A stretch of DNA of 64,000 nt from Nigrospora sphaerica (Eukaryota; Ascomycota; Sordariomycetes; Amphisphaeriales; Apiosporaceae): contig JAGVVL010000015.1 in the NCBI GenBank assembly GCA_018287875.1, forward strand, positions 1,488,001 through 1,552,000, written 5' to 3'. This document shows, piece after piece, positions 1 through 11,606 of the stretch (positions are counted from its first letter, which is position 1; every line of letters starts with the position of its first letter). The notes under the pieces are model-generated. The model saw nothing but the letters and a program-made list of their open reading frames with translations, did no database searches and was not told the origin of the DNA. The translations under genes were made by a program, and so were the position numbers.

Positions 1-2621
1 TACGTGCGCGCACCCCCTGTAGCCCGGACGGGGTTGTATGCGATGGCAGCCGCCATTGGCCGACGGGCGATGGGTTGTGCCATCCCAATCAACAGAACGA
101 CCAGACCACCCGACACCTGACGATGGCCAACGGCCAGCCTGAGGCCACTTGCGCCGGGCCAGCGTCGCCGCGGTTGGTCTCTTTGAGACGCGCAAACCGG
201 GGCTTCGAGCGTTCACGAGCAGGAGGCCATGAAGCAGCTGTCTTGGTGACTTGGGGCGTGAACAACAACACCCTGTCCCGCCTGCCTACCTACAGATAGC
301 TACGTACGTACGTACATACATGCGCGCACAGCTTCATCCTGCACCGATGCCCACCGCGCGACCGCGGCGTTGGACTGCCCGCCACCCAATGGGCCCGCGA
401 CGAGGGCAGGAGAGCCACTTTTCCGGCATGACACTATGGAAGAGTCGAGCCCTGGTCACCTATCTGTAGTTGCCCCGTACGTAGGTCTAACTATGTAGGT
501 ATGTAGGCACGCAGGTAGCGCGGCATGCCATGTCTGCGTGTTGCGCATACCTACCGCGCTGGATTGTCACATCGCAGGTGAGGGGCGACGGCAATCGCGC
601 GCAACGCACTTCGCGGCCTTTTGCGCCGGTAGACCCTTGCCCCTCGACCGCCCACCTGCTTGACCCCAAGTCATTGCGATGGATGGTCTTGCCATGTGCG
701 TCGTCGCGCTCCAGGCCGGGGGGGTTTTGGCCGTTGGGCGAGGTGGAAATGGGCGAGTGGCTCCGAGTGGGAGGGGAAGGTTGCGCGGCAGGGAAGATGG
801 CCGGCGTCGCAATCGACATGCTCATGATGTCCGGTCCTTCCCGCCTGGCGCCCGGCGCTGCTGGAAGAGCGCATCGCGATCCAGTCCGCGCCCCCAAGTA
901 CGGCAGCTCGCGGCTGGAGGCCCAGCAGTTGAAAGGACCCAATGCCGGCGCAATGGGTGTGGAAGCGCCAGGCGACGGCTTCTCCCATAAGGACTGCCGG
1001 CGCCCGTGGACGCTGCGGGAGCATCGAGACAGTGAGTGTTGACGTCGTACTGTCCGCATAAGTGGGCAGGCTGGATTCGACTTCGAACAGCCGGCCCGGA
1101 AGCGACCACACAGTGACTAGATGGGCCGTCCGCCCGGTCCCCAAACCACCGTCACGCCCTCTCAGGGTGCCCTGCGACAATAGCGCCAATGCTTCCTTGT
1201 TCTCTACCTGCTTGCTGATGTACTTACTGCCTACACGGAAACGGTCGCCTCGGTGTAGGGAGTGCGGGCTGGATGGTGAGCAGGGAGCTGAGATTAAGTT
1301 GCCCGTAGCCGGGCGCCCGCTCATACAGTGTAAGTAGAGTCTCCATGTACACGGAGGCTGGTCGGAGGGGAACATGGGAGCGCGCAAGGAATCTTCGCAA
1401 TATCTGAGGCGCCGCCGCACGGAACTGCGAACGGCAGGGAGCTCTCGGAATGCTGCCAAAGCAGAGAGCGGCAGAGAGAAGGCCCCCTTGCGCCCGTAAA
1501 TGCTCTCGCCGGTGCCTTTGGCTGGGCTGGCAGCGGTGGGCGCAACGTCGGGTGCAGTTCAAGGCCTTTGGTGTGCTTTGTACCAAATCGTAGATCGAAG
1601 CGTATGTGCGCTGCTGCGGCCTGTTAGGCGATGGAGCCTGAGCTGCGGCTTGGTCGCAACCCCGATTTCCACAGAGCCAGACCTCCTCCTCTTTCTGCCG
1701 ACCTTGCCAGCAGGAGCACCATCCAAACAGAGCCATTTTGGATTCATCTCTGCTTGGGAGGTACCACAATCCCATTTGCGAACCCATTGATTCCGATACT
1801 GCACTCGCCCCTTGCCCTTCCGCCGACTGCTTCCCTCCTCCCCCCCCCAACGGCCCAGACCCCTCTCCTCTCCTGCACACAGCCCTCGCTCGCTCGACTG
1901 GAGAAGCCGGCCCCAAGATTGAGCGCTCAGCATCTTTCCATGCATCGATAGGCCGCTCTTCACCACTCGATCCGTCTTCTGGTGAGATTTCCCTGCCATC
2001 AACCGACATGCGATCGGCCCTGGACCACAATTTTGCTCTTCCTCTTTCCCATGTCGCCGCGTTGCGGCCGACCAGTCGGCGTTCCGGGCAGGCCGCTGCG
2101 AGAAGATCTCTCCTACCACCTCGCCTGGGACGCCGACTGGACGCTTAGCACGGCGGGCTCTTTCGTTGCTATCTTGATGAAGCGGCTTCTTTGGCACATT
2201 CGCTAACCCTTCTTGCGTCTTTCCCAGGTTGATCCGACTGCGTTGGGCCTCGTATCCGAATCGCACCTTCACGACACTCGTGCGCCCAAAATTCACGTAA
2301 CATCCTGACCGCTTCCCTCCACCCCCGACCTCGAATTCTTCCACTCTCCCCTTTCGGCACACGCGGACGAAGACCAAAACCAACCACACCACGCCATTAC
2401 CGAGACGGCTACCCGAATGAGCTATCGTGTTTGACTTTTTGAGACGTCACAGAAAAGGCCTGCTTCAATCACCGCCAGTCCTCAAGATTGTCGCCGTCCG
2501 CACCGCTGCCGGGTACCCAGCGCTTCATCCGTCGTCGGCGCTTGTCAGTGAATCCGGACTCAAAACTCATCTCGCGTTTGAAACGCTCCTTGCCACCTCA
2601 TCTCTCCGGGAGGTAGGCAGT
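1..2621. other. Intergenic / upstream region of the Zn2Cys6 gene
   Basis: I see no recognisable gene here. Several long open frames overlap on both strands (for example minus-strand frames at 1224-2030 and 1559-2392). None has recognisable homology, and their overlap is expected by chance in GC-rich DNA. TACGTA/TAGGTA-type simple motifs occur at about 300-320 and 480-515. From about 1800 to 2400 the plus strand is pyrimidine-rich (CCTCCTCCCC, CCTCTCCTCTCC), as is usual for a fungal promoter or 5' leader, so this part probably belongs to the gene starting at 2622. Confidence 0.6.
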
Positions 2622-4595
2622 ATGGCTTCTGCCTCACCGGTCGACGTGCACATGGCCTACTCGGCCCGTTCAAGCATTGGCAGTGAGTCGCCGGTGCGAC
2701 CCGTGGAGCCCAAGCATGTCGCATTTGAACTTCGACTCGAGGAGGCGCCCCAGTACCGGGCGCGCCTCCCTTTGCGGGTGCAAATCTACCCTCATGACAG
2801 CACTGAGTCGATTGTCACCACGGTCAAGAACTTCTACGGCCTCTACTCGGGACCGGCCGGTAGCAAGGGTGTCAGTTTCGAGGACGACCAGGGCAACACC
2901 CTGATTGCCCGGTACGAGAACTTCAAGAATGACATGACTGTCCACGTCCGGGTCATTGACAGCTCCCCGCCCCCGGCGCCGGCCTATGTCGCAAGCGCCT
3001 ATCCGCCCACCGCGTTAAGCGCTCAGTCCTTTGGGCAGAGCGAATGGGCGCAGCCGGTAAATCAGCACATCTCCAGGCCGGACTCGCGGGCATCGCGGAG
3101 ACGTAGTCCCTCTCCCAACGGCGGTCGCGGGCGACGTAGCACGTCTGCCAGCACCAACCCCGGGAAGAAGGGTCGCTCCCGCTCGTCCAGGACCCGTGCC
3201 CCCAACTATGACAACCACAGCGACAGCATGAATGGTTATAGCAGTGGCGACAACGGCGGCTCCGTGACGAGTAAGGCCAAGGACCAGATCGGGAATACCG
3301 ATATAAGCGTCGACAACATTGTCGAAGGCGGCCGCCGGAAACGCGCCAAGTTCGAAAGCTCCGTAAGTCTCACACTCTCGGCGCTATCGGCTGGAATGTG
3401 CTCCCACGACCCGAACGCTTGGTTCTAATCGTTCGCGACACTAATATAGGAGCTCCCTCTGTTTGCACCTCCCCAGATGCCCGCTGCCACGTCCAACCCG
3501 TCGGTGTCACCGGCCCGTCGCGTTGAGTACCAACGGCCGTCGCTGCCTTTCGCCCACCCGGGCCAGAACCCATTCACCAACCCAAGACCGATACAAACGC
3601 CCCAAAGCTACGGTAGCGGCTACAGCCACGCTGGTACGTTTGCGACTCCCATGACCGACTCTAGGCGACACCGCGGGAGCATGGGCTACCCCGGCGCGCC
3701 CAACATCCTGCCGACCCCAGACCCCACTGTCGGCAGCTGCGTTTCCGAAGAAGATAAGGACGTCGCCATCCAGCTTATGAGGTTGGGAGAGATGTCCAAT
3801 GTCTCCCATGGCCGGACCTCTGCTTCCACGTTGGACGATACCTTCAGCGGCAAGGCTGACGCAGCCTCTTCCACTGGCGCTACCAGTGATGGCGCCAGCG
3901 AGAGTGAGGAGGATTTGCCCTCGGTTCGGCCCCAGAAGCTCGATCTGTCGGGCGCGACTCGCAAGATCTACGAGACTACCGAGAGCCATTTCCTGCCGCC
4001 TCGGGAAAGCGCTGAAGCTAGCGGCGACGACGCCGACTACGAAGATGGCGCCGATGATGTGTCCCCCGACTCCAAGGTCAACGGCCACAAGGCCAAGACG
4101 GCAAGCAAGCCGCGCCTGCCCGGCCTCAAGTCGAGCAAGCCCAAGATGAACAAGGCACCCAAGTCTTCGTCTTCGACCACCAAAATCAAGAAGACCAACA
4201 GCGTGCCCAACGGCGCCGGCCCAATGTCGCCCGCCTCCTTGCCCGCCCCGTCGCGCAAGCCATCCGTCGTCTCGGTCCCATCGCTGCCTGGCCAGCCTGG
4301 CGAAGACGATCAGCCCGACCTCTCTACCAAGCCGCGGTGCCAACGCTGCCGGAAGAGCAAGAAGGGCTGCGACCGCCAGCGCCCCTGTACTCGTTGCCGC
4401 GACGCCGGGCTTAGTGCCGATCAGTGCGTCAGCGAAGATGAGGGCAACGGCCGCAAGGGACGCTACGGTCGGCACATGGGCGTGTCTGTTAAACATTTCG
4501 AGGAGCCTGGCCAGCCCGCCCTCCTTCCGCCCGCCCACATTGACATGGGCCCGCCTGTTTCGCAGCTCGATAAGAACAAAAAGCGCAAGCGATAG
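2622..4595 (+). CDS. Zn(II)2Cys6 (GAL4-type) zinc-cluster regulator with C-terminal DNA-binding domain
   Basis: Two exons, 2622-3362 and 3450-4595, give about 628 aa. The intron (GTAAGT donor at 3363, TAG acceptor at 3449) is phase 0 and the frame continues. The start chosen is the ATG at 2622 (MASASPVDVH). An in-frame ATG at 2427 would add 65 residues with no domain character. Residues about 30-105 form a compact conserved-looking segment (PLRVQIYP, FEDDQGNTLIARYENF, VHVRV) that resembles a PB1/ubiquitin-like fold; this is inference. A long low-complexity Ser/Pro/Lys region follows. Then come six cysteines, C544, C547, C554, C560, C563 and C573, in the order CX2CX6CX5CX2CX9C, which is a Zn2Cys6 cluster. 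The last spacer is slightly longer than the usual 6-8. In this family the cluster is normally N-terminal, so the C-terminal placement is unusual. A nuclear DNA-binding role is inferred; the targets are unknown. Confidence 0.85.
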
Positions 4596-7235
4596 GCATT
4601 CCCATGTCAGCTCCGGGGTGGGCGTTTCGCTGAGCGCGTGCGCCTTGTCTCCCGTGCGTCGGGGAGGCGCATACACCCCCACCGAGCAGGACGGCGAAGC
4701 TCAATCCGGGTCGGAAGCAGACGTATATCTGGAGTGGTAAACCATGCTGTCGGCGTCGCAAATCAGCTGTGGCGCCCGGTCGTGTTTCATTGTCGCTTGG
4801 CGGAATGTGCAGTCGGGATTCGGAAAGGCGTATGGCGTATAGACGATGGGTCTAATGGTGGTCCCTGAGGCCTTTCCACTCCTTCACATTAGGGTTCTGT
4901 CGACAGAGCTTCCGGCGTTTCTCTGCCATTTCCCAGTCACTCATTAGACGTTGGCCCGTTCCGACACCAGGCCAGCGCATCAGGTCATCAGGAGGCGGGA
5001 AAAAGCCTGGGGTGGGGAAACAGGTGCAGTGGAGGAGCGGCATAGGGCGAGGAAGAAAAGCGAGCGAATGCTTTGCTGAGCGATTACACGGCGTGGGATC
5101 GAAAGAAAAGTTGAAGTCCAAGGTGGTAGGGCTTAGATGGATAGCTTCATCGCGGTTTTGCTGAGGGAGAAGGGCACCCCTGGGGGAAGAGAGAGTTGCA
5201 AGGGGAGCGGCGATGGAGCACCTCGTTCATCTGGCCCCGGCTTACGAGGGCGGGTGGCTGTATTTGAGTTTTCGCACCTGGTTTAGGTCTGTATTCTGTT
5301 GTTTCCTCTATCTCGTGGCTCTGCGGCTCACGACGGTGTGCATCGGTGGCTGCGCAAAACGGCAAGAGGGTGTTCTCTACTCTCTCTCTCTCTCTCTCCC
5401 TGTCTCTCTCCCTCTCTAGGTCACAGGTCTCGCAGCGTAGCTGAAAATAAACATTCATATCAAACGTGCCCAAGGACACCTGTTCCACCTCCCCCCCTGT
5501 GATCGCCAAACTTGCTCTCGGCCATGGGTAACCCTTGCGCTCGGTCGCAGACAAGGATGCCGGGGGCATTGGGGTTTGCGCATTCCACGCCGCGTTGTGC
5601 GCCCTGCTCAGGTACTGATGGATTTCGCTCTCGCCGCCGTCAACTGTGTGGCCGCTCGGCATTGCGGCCAGCCAAGCGCATAGGGCAGGGTATATCGGAA
5701 TGGAGTGTTCCTTTGTAAATTACTTACCTAGGTACCTAGCGCATTCAGGAAGGTCTGCGTCGCCCCGAGTCAGGGTGGCGGTTGAAGTACCAAGTACCTC
5801 GTGCACTTCGGAAGTAAATTTCTTGCGACGGTGCATACACGTCCGTAGGTAAGTAGGTACCTATTAGTCAGGCGTGAGTTGGTTTTCCAGCGGCAGTCGC
5901 ACCTGGGACCTGCGGACCTTCCTTTTCCATGCCGCGCGTAGCCAATAGGAGCCCGCCGGTCTATCCCGCGCGCTAAGGTGGACACCCCTGTCGCCAAGTG
6001 TAACGACGCACAAACACAGCACTGGGTGTGCGCTTCGGGTCGCGTCGAGTATTTCGAAATGGCAAAATCGGAAATCGCGGTCGCATGGGCCGGCGCTACC
6101 GGAATATCGGCTTTCTTTGGCCTCCGGCTGTGTGGTCGTGGGCGGGCGTTGCGCTGGGGAAAAGGGAGCGACGTTGAACTTGAGTTTGGCGCCACAGTCG
6201 CCAGCCACAGTCGCTTCGGCTGCACCTTCGAGAAGCGGATATTTAGCGCGTCAGCCACGGCCCCCACCCGAGTTGGAGTCGGTATCGGTACGTCTTCCTT
6301 CGTCAGGGCCGGCTCGCCCACGCATTCTCCATCTTCCCTCTTGCCCATCCGTCTGTTTGGCTTGGCCCACCCTGGGCGCCGTGTCAGCTGGCCCGACGCG
6401 CGGACGCTTTTCAGCAGCAGATATCCGGCGGAAGCGCGCTGGCGCTGGCGCGGAACCGCCCTTTGCTCCCCGTGTCTCCAGAATTCAGGTCCAGGTTCCA
6501 GCGGTCCAGGCCCGTGACATGGCCCCGGCGGACTCGTGTGTGCGAAGCCTGGCCGAAAAAAAACCGTGACCGTCCAGTTGGGCATTGCGATGGGCCCTAC
6601 GAACCGTGCGATTCGAGCCTGATTCACCGCAGGGGGTGGGAAGGGCCCGTCCAGTCGGCGAAGTTTCGCTCGCTGGCTCCAGTTTCCGACATTGCCGCGT
6701 CGGGGCTGGTGGCATCGTGAAGTCCGTGGTCACGATGCTTCGGCGTGGGCGGTGAGGGTATCCAGAACAAATTTCTTCGCTGCGGCCCATCCACCTGGGT
6801 TCCCCGGCTCCCCTGGGCATCGCAATTGCAGAACGTGGCCCAGGAGGGGTGCGCCGGGAGACCGGTCCAGACTCAAGATGGTAGCAAGTTCCAGATTACG
6901 TTCTCCACCGGTACCATCGGCCACGAGGCACTCCACATCCGTTAACGGACTTGTCGGGCCTCGAAATTCGCCTCCTCGAAGGCGCAGACATCTCGCGATG
7001 CATTTTTGGTAGGTAATGGCAGGTAATGGCCTCGTCTGGACTTTTTGAGGGTCCTGCTGCCCGACAACGTATATGAAGGCGCGACGATGGCCTCCGTACG
7101 ACGAACGGTGAAAGGGCAGTCCTCAAGCCATCGCTCCTCTCCTCCGAGTTTTCTGGTCTGATACCCGGCCTGCCCTCGTCTTATACCCGATTTTTTTTTT
7201 CTCCCCGCGCGAGTAAGCTGCACCGCGACCCCACC
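4596..7235. other. Intergenic region without recognisable gene
   Basis: This region holds the 3' side of the zinc-cluster gene and the promoter side of the MFS gene at 7236. Open frames on both strands (for example minus 5147-5662 and minus 5770-6627) resemble no family and one of them is made of the CT repeat. CCTAGGTA-like motifs lie at 5724-5739 and 5846-5862. A T9 run at about 7192-7200 lies just before the MFS start, followed by a good start context (CACCATG). Confidence 0.6.
5374..5417. repeat. (CT)n microsatellite
   Basis: This is an imperfect CT dinucleotide tract (CTCTCTCTCTCTCTCTCC, then TGTCTCTCTCCCTCTCT). It is intergenic, and no function can be read from it. Confidence 0.85.
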
Positions 7236-8649
7236 ATGATCGCCCCTGGTGTTTTGGAGAAGAAGAAGGGCCCTGAGGTTTCCGTCTCAGTCATCCCCGT
7301 GTCTGGCAGTCAAACGTCCCTTTCGGATGTCGAGCACTGCGGGCCGACTGTTGATGTCGCCGGTGGCGATGGTGATGCACCCGACGGCGGCGCGGTGGCT
7401 TGGCGACAAGTAGTTGCTGGTCACTTCCTCAACGCCATCGCCTGCGGCTACGGTGCCACGTTCGGCATCTACCAGCTCTACTACACCGGTCACCTCAACC
7501 TGCCTGCTTCGCAGGTCGCCTGGATCGGATCGCTTCAGATCTTCCTGAACAACGCCGTCTGCGTTGTGGGCGGCCCCTTGGCCGATGCGGGCTATGGGCG
7601 CGCCGCCGTGCTGGCCGGCTCGGTGCTTGTTGTCCTGGGCACTTTCCTGACAAGCCTGGCGACGGAGTACTGGCAGATTTTAATGGCCCAGGGCGTGATG
7701 ACGGGTCTGGGCCTGGGCCTCATGTGGATGCCCTCGACGACCATTGTCAGCTCGTACTTCGATCGCAGGAAGTCCCTGGCCCTCACCATCGCCTCAGCGG
7801 GTACGGGCACCGGCAGCATCATCTTCCCGGCCACGGTGCAGTACCTCATTCCAAAGATCGGGTTTGCGTGGGCGGTGCGCTGTGCCGGGTTCGTGGCTCT
7901 CGCCATCTGCGTCGTGGGCAACCTGCTGCTGAAGCCTCGCCTGGCCCCCCGCAAGGGCGCCACCCTGGTCGACATCAGTGCGTTCAAGGAGTCGTCGTAC
8001 ACGATTTTTGCTGTGGGAACCTTCTTTTTCTACTGGGCCCTCTACTTTGGCTTCTTCTACGTAAGTCGCGATGAGCTTTGCACCCCCTAGCCCGGCGTCT
8101 GGGGGAGGGTCGCCCGTACTGACCTTGTCGCAGATCAACAGCTTCGCCCTGACGCTGCCGGCGCACGCCTTCTCCGCCACGTCGACCGTCAACCTCCTCC
8201 TCCTCACGAACGCGGTGTCGATGCCGGCCCGTGTCCTCGTCGGCTACATTGCCGACAATTGCCTGGGGCCCATGAACACGTACATTGCCTCGGTCGCGAC
8301 CCTGTCGGTCACGCTCTTCGCGTGGACGGCGGTGAAGTCGGGGCCCGGCATGTGGGCATGGGCCGCCGCCTTCGGCATCGCCAACGGCGCCTCGCAGGCC
8401 GCCTTCATCAGCGGCCTGGCCAGCCTCACGCGCGACCCCAAGACGATGGGCGTGCGCTTCGGCATGGTCTGCGGCATCGTGGCCTTTGCCACGCTGGCGG
8501 GCCCCCCCACTGCGGGTGCCATCATAGATGCCACGGGCGGCAGCTACCGCTGGGCGCAGATCTGGGGTGGCAGCTGCGAGTTCCTCGCCATGCTGATCCT
8601 GATGGTCGCCCGCTGGTGCCTCGAGAAGTCGCTCTGGGTCCGTGTGTAG
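7236..8649 (+). CDS. MFS transporter, monocarboxylate transporter (MCT/SLC16)-like
   Basis: Two exons, 7236-8060 and 8134-8649, joined in phase 0 (GTAAGT donor, CAG acceptor), give 446 aa. The short cytosolic N-terminus carries the fungal MCT hallmark PDGG at residues 49-52, immediately before the first membrane helix. About 12 hydrophobic segments follow. These include a GAFGI-like first helix (GYGATFGIYQ), a YFDRRKSLALTIASAGTG motif around the loop after helix 4 that is typical of MCT-family members, and a second-half motif GYIADNCLGP. The family moves monocarboxylates or related solutes across the plasma or an internal membrane; several fungal members sit in secondary-metabolite or nutrient loci. 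The substrate cannot be read from the sequence. No biosynthetic genes lie nearby, so a general nutrient or efflux role is as likely as any. Confidence 0.9.
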
Positions 8650-9666
8650 GACATCATACGGTCGGATCCATCACGGCAGCCGGCAAACTGTGCAGCAATT
8701 TTTCTTTTCATGGCAGCATCCTTTGACCTTGGCTTTACTTTACAGCATGGCGTTTTTTCGGGTTCGCGGTGGTGGTTCACAAGAGAAAAAAAGGGGGGGG
8801 AGGGGGTTTACGGGTACGCCGGGTATCGTTTATTGGTTTATCGGGTCCGGAAAACAAAAGGTACTGATCATGCGGCATGATTTCGAAGCGTGGGTATACG
8901 GACTGGCGGGCGCTAGGGGAAGCGCCGGTGGGATAGACTATCGGTTGGTTACTTCATAGCGTTGCTTGTACGGTCTGGATTGAGGTTTTGCTTTGGGAAG
9001 GGGGCGGGGGCAAGGAAAAGTTGGATCGTTACACGATGAGCCCCATATGCTTCGGGGTGTTCCTACCTAATGCTAATGCTATTCATCGCGGGACTTGCTC
9101 TCATTCTCGATTCCCTCGGCATGTCTTGTCGGTACTGCCCTTCGGTATCTTGTTGTCGGCCGAGAGGGCCCAAGGGGGAGGAGCTGCGACATGCAGCCAG
9201 CAACGGTAGGCCCATGGGTGGCGTGGGAATGACCCCGAGGGATCCGAAAGCCGGATCGGGGTCTTGGCATTCTGGGGTGGATTATCTCTTTTGTCTTCTG
9301 GTTGTATTTTTTCTCCGCTCGAAAAGGAGGAGCAGGAAAGGGGGGGGGGAGGTTGATGATGAATCGATCTGTCATCTCGCCCCAACCTCGACAAGGCGGG
9401 TGGCGTTCGGTCACGTTGACGTCGGGGACAATGGCGCCGGAACACGATAGCGTGCCACGCTGGTGGGCTGGCTTGTTTTCTTTCCTTCCTTCTGGCTTTC
9501 TTTTCCGGGTAGCTTTAAACGGAAGGGGGGGGGGGTCTTTGGCCTCCATCGCCCGGCGCCATTGCGGCGGACTGGCTGACCGCCATCCATGTCTGACATG
9601 ACCTGCATGATCATTAACGGGGGAGGGGGCCGGCGGAAAGGGGCCCATCGTGGCGTGTCTTTGGCG

Positions 9667-9782
9667 TGTGTGTGTGTGTGTTGTATGTGGATGGCGTGTG
9701 TGTGTGTTGTATGTATGTGGATGTGTGGGTGCATGCGTGAGTGAGTGTAGGTGTGTAGGTTGTGTAGGTTGGTGTGTGTGTG
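9667..9782. repeat. TG-rich microsatellite cluster
   Basis: These are interrupted GT/TGTA repeats on the plus strand. They are followed about 40 nt later by a perfect AC tract, so the two tracts are complementary in sequence. Confidence 0.85.
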
Positions 9783-9820
9783 ATGCCTGACCTCGAAATG
9801 CCTCGCTCGTCTACATCTTA

Positions 9821-9821
<1 letters not shown>

Positions 9822-9857
<36 letters not shown>
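9822..9857. repeat. (AC)n microsatellite
   Basis: This is a perfect AC dinucleotide tract of about 36 nt. It lies downstream of the TG-rich tract and could pair with it. Confidence 0.9.
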
Positions 9858-9858
<1 letters not shown>

Positions 9859-10938
9859 ACTTGCTTCACCCCCTAACGCATTCCAGACAGGGCGAATAGT
9901 TGCCAAGACGCTGCGCGCGCAAGCGTTGGGGTCAGCTGAACGCCTTCGCCCGTAGATGGGTAAGGTGTCACGGCTAACGGGCCAGTCTTCCTCTGTTTCC
10001 CCAACTCGGCGGCCCGGCGGGGATTGTGTGACCTGTGAATAACCGTGGTAAAATCGGCAGATTTCTCTTGGCTCGCCGCTCCCGGGAATTGGGGAATTGG
10101 GGTCTTCCTCTTTCCCCTCGGCCGGCCGCATGGGGGGCGGGCGCCGCAATGCGCCCTTCTTGGCCGGTGTCATGGATCGCGCATGCGACGTAACGGTAGT
10201 GACGGATAACGAGCGGGAGGGCTCTCCTGGTCGTCGCATGCTTCTTCCCTGTTCGCCCCCCGTCGTCCCCCCGGTGGACGTTTGCCCTGTTTGGTGCGGC
10301 TCGTGGCACGCCGTGGCAGGCGTGCCGACGATGTCCTATTCCGGCCTACCATGGGTACGCATACCTAGGTTTTTGGAAGAGGGACGGCAAGAGGGTCGGG
10401 AATGGGGCGGTGGGACGCCGTCCGTGCTCGAAGGCTCCCAACACGGGAGGTATACACAATCGATCGCTGGCTATCTACTTACTCACCTACTTCTATTGTA
10501 TTAGTAGGGGGACGCCGCCTATCTCTCTCTTTCCCTCTACCACCCTCTCTGGACCCGGGACGCACGGGACCCCCGGCGCTCCTATGCCGGGGCTATGTAC
10601 ATATTCGTACAGGAGTAGTAGTAGTATGGCACCGCGCTTTGCATTAGCCAATATAACACAAGGCCAATGCAATACCAATACCATCCAACGTGTCTGCATT
10701 AACCTGCCATCCGCCGGGGGGCCAAGCGTCTGGACCCCGTTTCCACTGTCGCCGCCTCCGAACAAGTCTGGTTTTTCTCTCTTCCCATGCCCACGTCCCG
10801 TCCCCTCCACCCGTTGGGACTCCTGGGGCCGCCCCCGCACGGCCAAGAGCCAAATCTGCGGGGTTGTCAGGTAAACGAGGCCAATGGCAGGCCGGCCGGT
10901 GCGCCTGCTTGTCTATAGCTGGTTTAACCCGCCTGGGC

Positions 10939-10980
10939 ATTGGTCGGGGGCTCCCTAGCCGCCGGCCAATCAGAGGCTCT
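10939..10980. promoter_or_regulatory. Possible pair of CCAAT boxes (inverted and direct)
   Basis: ATTGG lies at 10939-10943 and CCAAT at 10976-10980, about 630-670 nt upstream of the ATG at 11607. CCAAT boxes are bound by the HAP/CBC complex in fungi. Short motifs occur often by chance, so function here is only possible. Confidence 0.3.
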
Positions 10981-11606
10981 GTGGGAAAATCTGCCGACTT
11001 AGCCCACGGCGTCGACCCCAACTCTGGCTTTTGGTTCTTTCTTACCTTTTTTCTCTTGCTTGCGGGCGAGCGTGCAGCCAGTTGGTTGGCAGGCACGCAC
11101 TCTAACGGCTGCCTCGGTACCCTAAGCGAAAGCTGGGTCGCCGAACCTGGCTCGGGGGAGAGGGTGGCAGTGGTAAAGGGCCTATGGCCCATGGGCATGG
11201 AAATGGAAAGTTACGGCCGCCCACGAGCCCAGTACTGCAAGGGAGTGCATGCGGCAACCCTGTCCCCCCCCCCCCTGTTCGCACCGAAACATTGGCAGAG
11301 GCGAAGAAGGAGGATCCGCGAGATCACTTTCGGATGGATAAAAAGGCCTGTCGTGTCCCCGGGTCGGTGAAAGTCCAGAAGCCTCCTCCTCCTCCCCGCC
11401 GCCTTCCTCGCCTCATGAAGGTTTGCTCGTTGTCGTTGTGTTGTATGTCACCGGCGGCGCCAGGTACAATCGAGGCCTAAAGCTTCTCGAACGCTTCCCG
11501 GACCGGCCTAGCATCCACCACTGCCCGCTGTCGCGCGTCGCGCGTCGCTTCTCTTCGCCAAGCCCCCTCCCAGCCCCTTGCCCTCTCCTCCCGCCCCCAG
11601 TTCGCC

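Larger units (their letters stand above)
8650..11606. other. Intergenic region without recognisable gene
   Basis: This holds the 3' flank of the MCT-like gene and the promoter of the next MFS gene. There are many homopolymer G runs (for example about 8790-8800 and 9520-9540), a TG-rich tract and a perfect CA tract (9667-9857), and a CCTAGG motif at 10361-10370. Open frames here are on both strands and unrecognised. Confidence 0.6.

Noticed and set aside
3507..4682. 391-aa minus-strand open frame
   Set aside because: It is antisense to exon 2 of the zinc-cluster gene; Ala/Arg/Gly-rich shadow.
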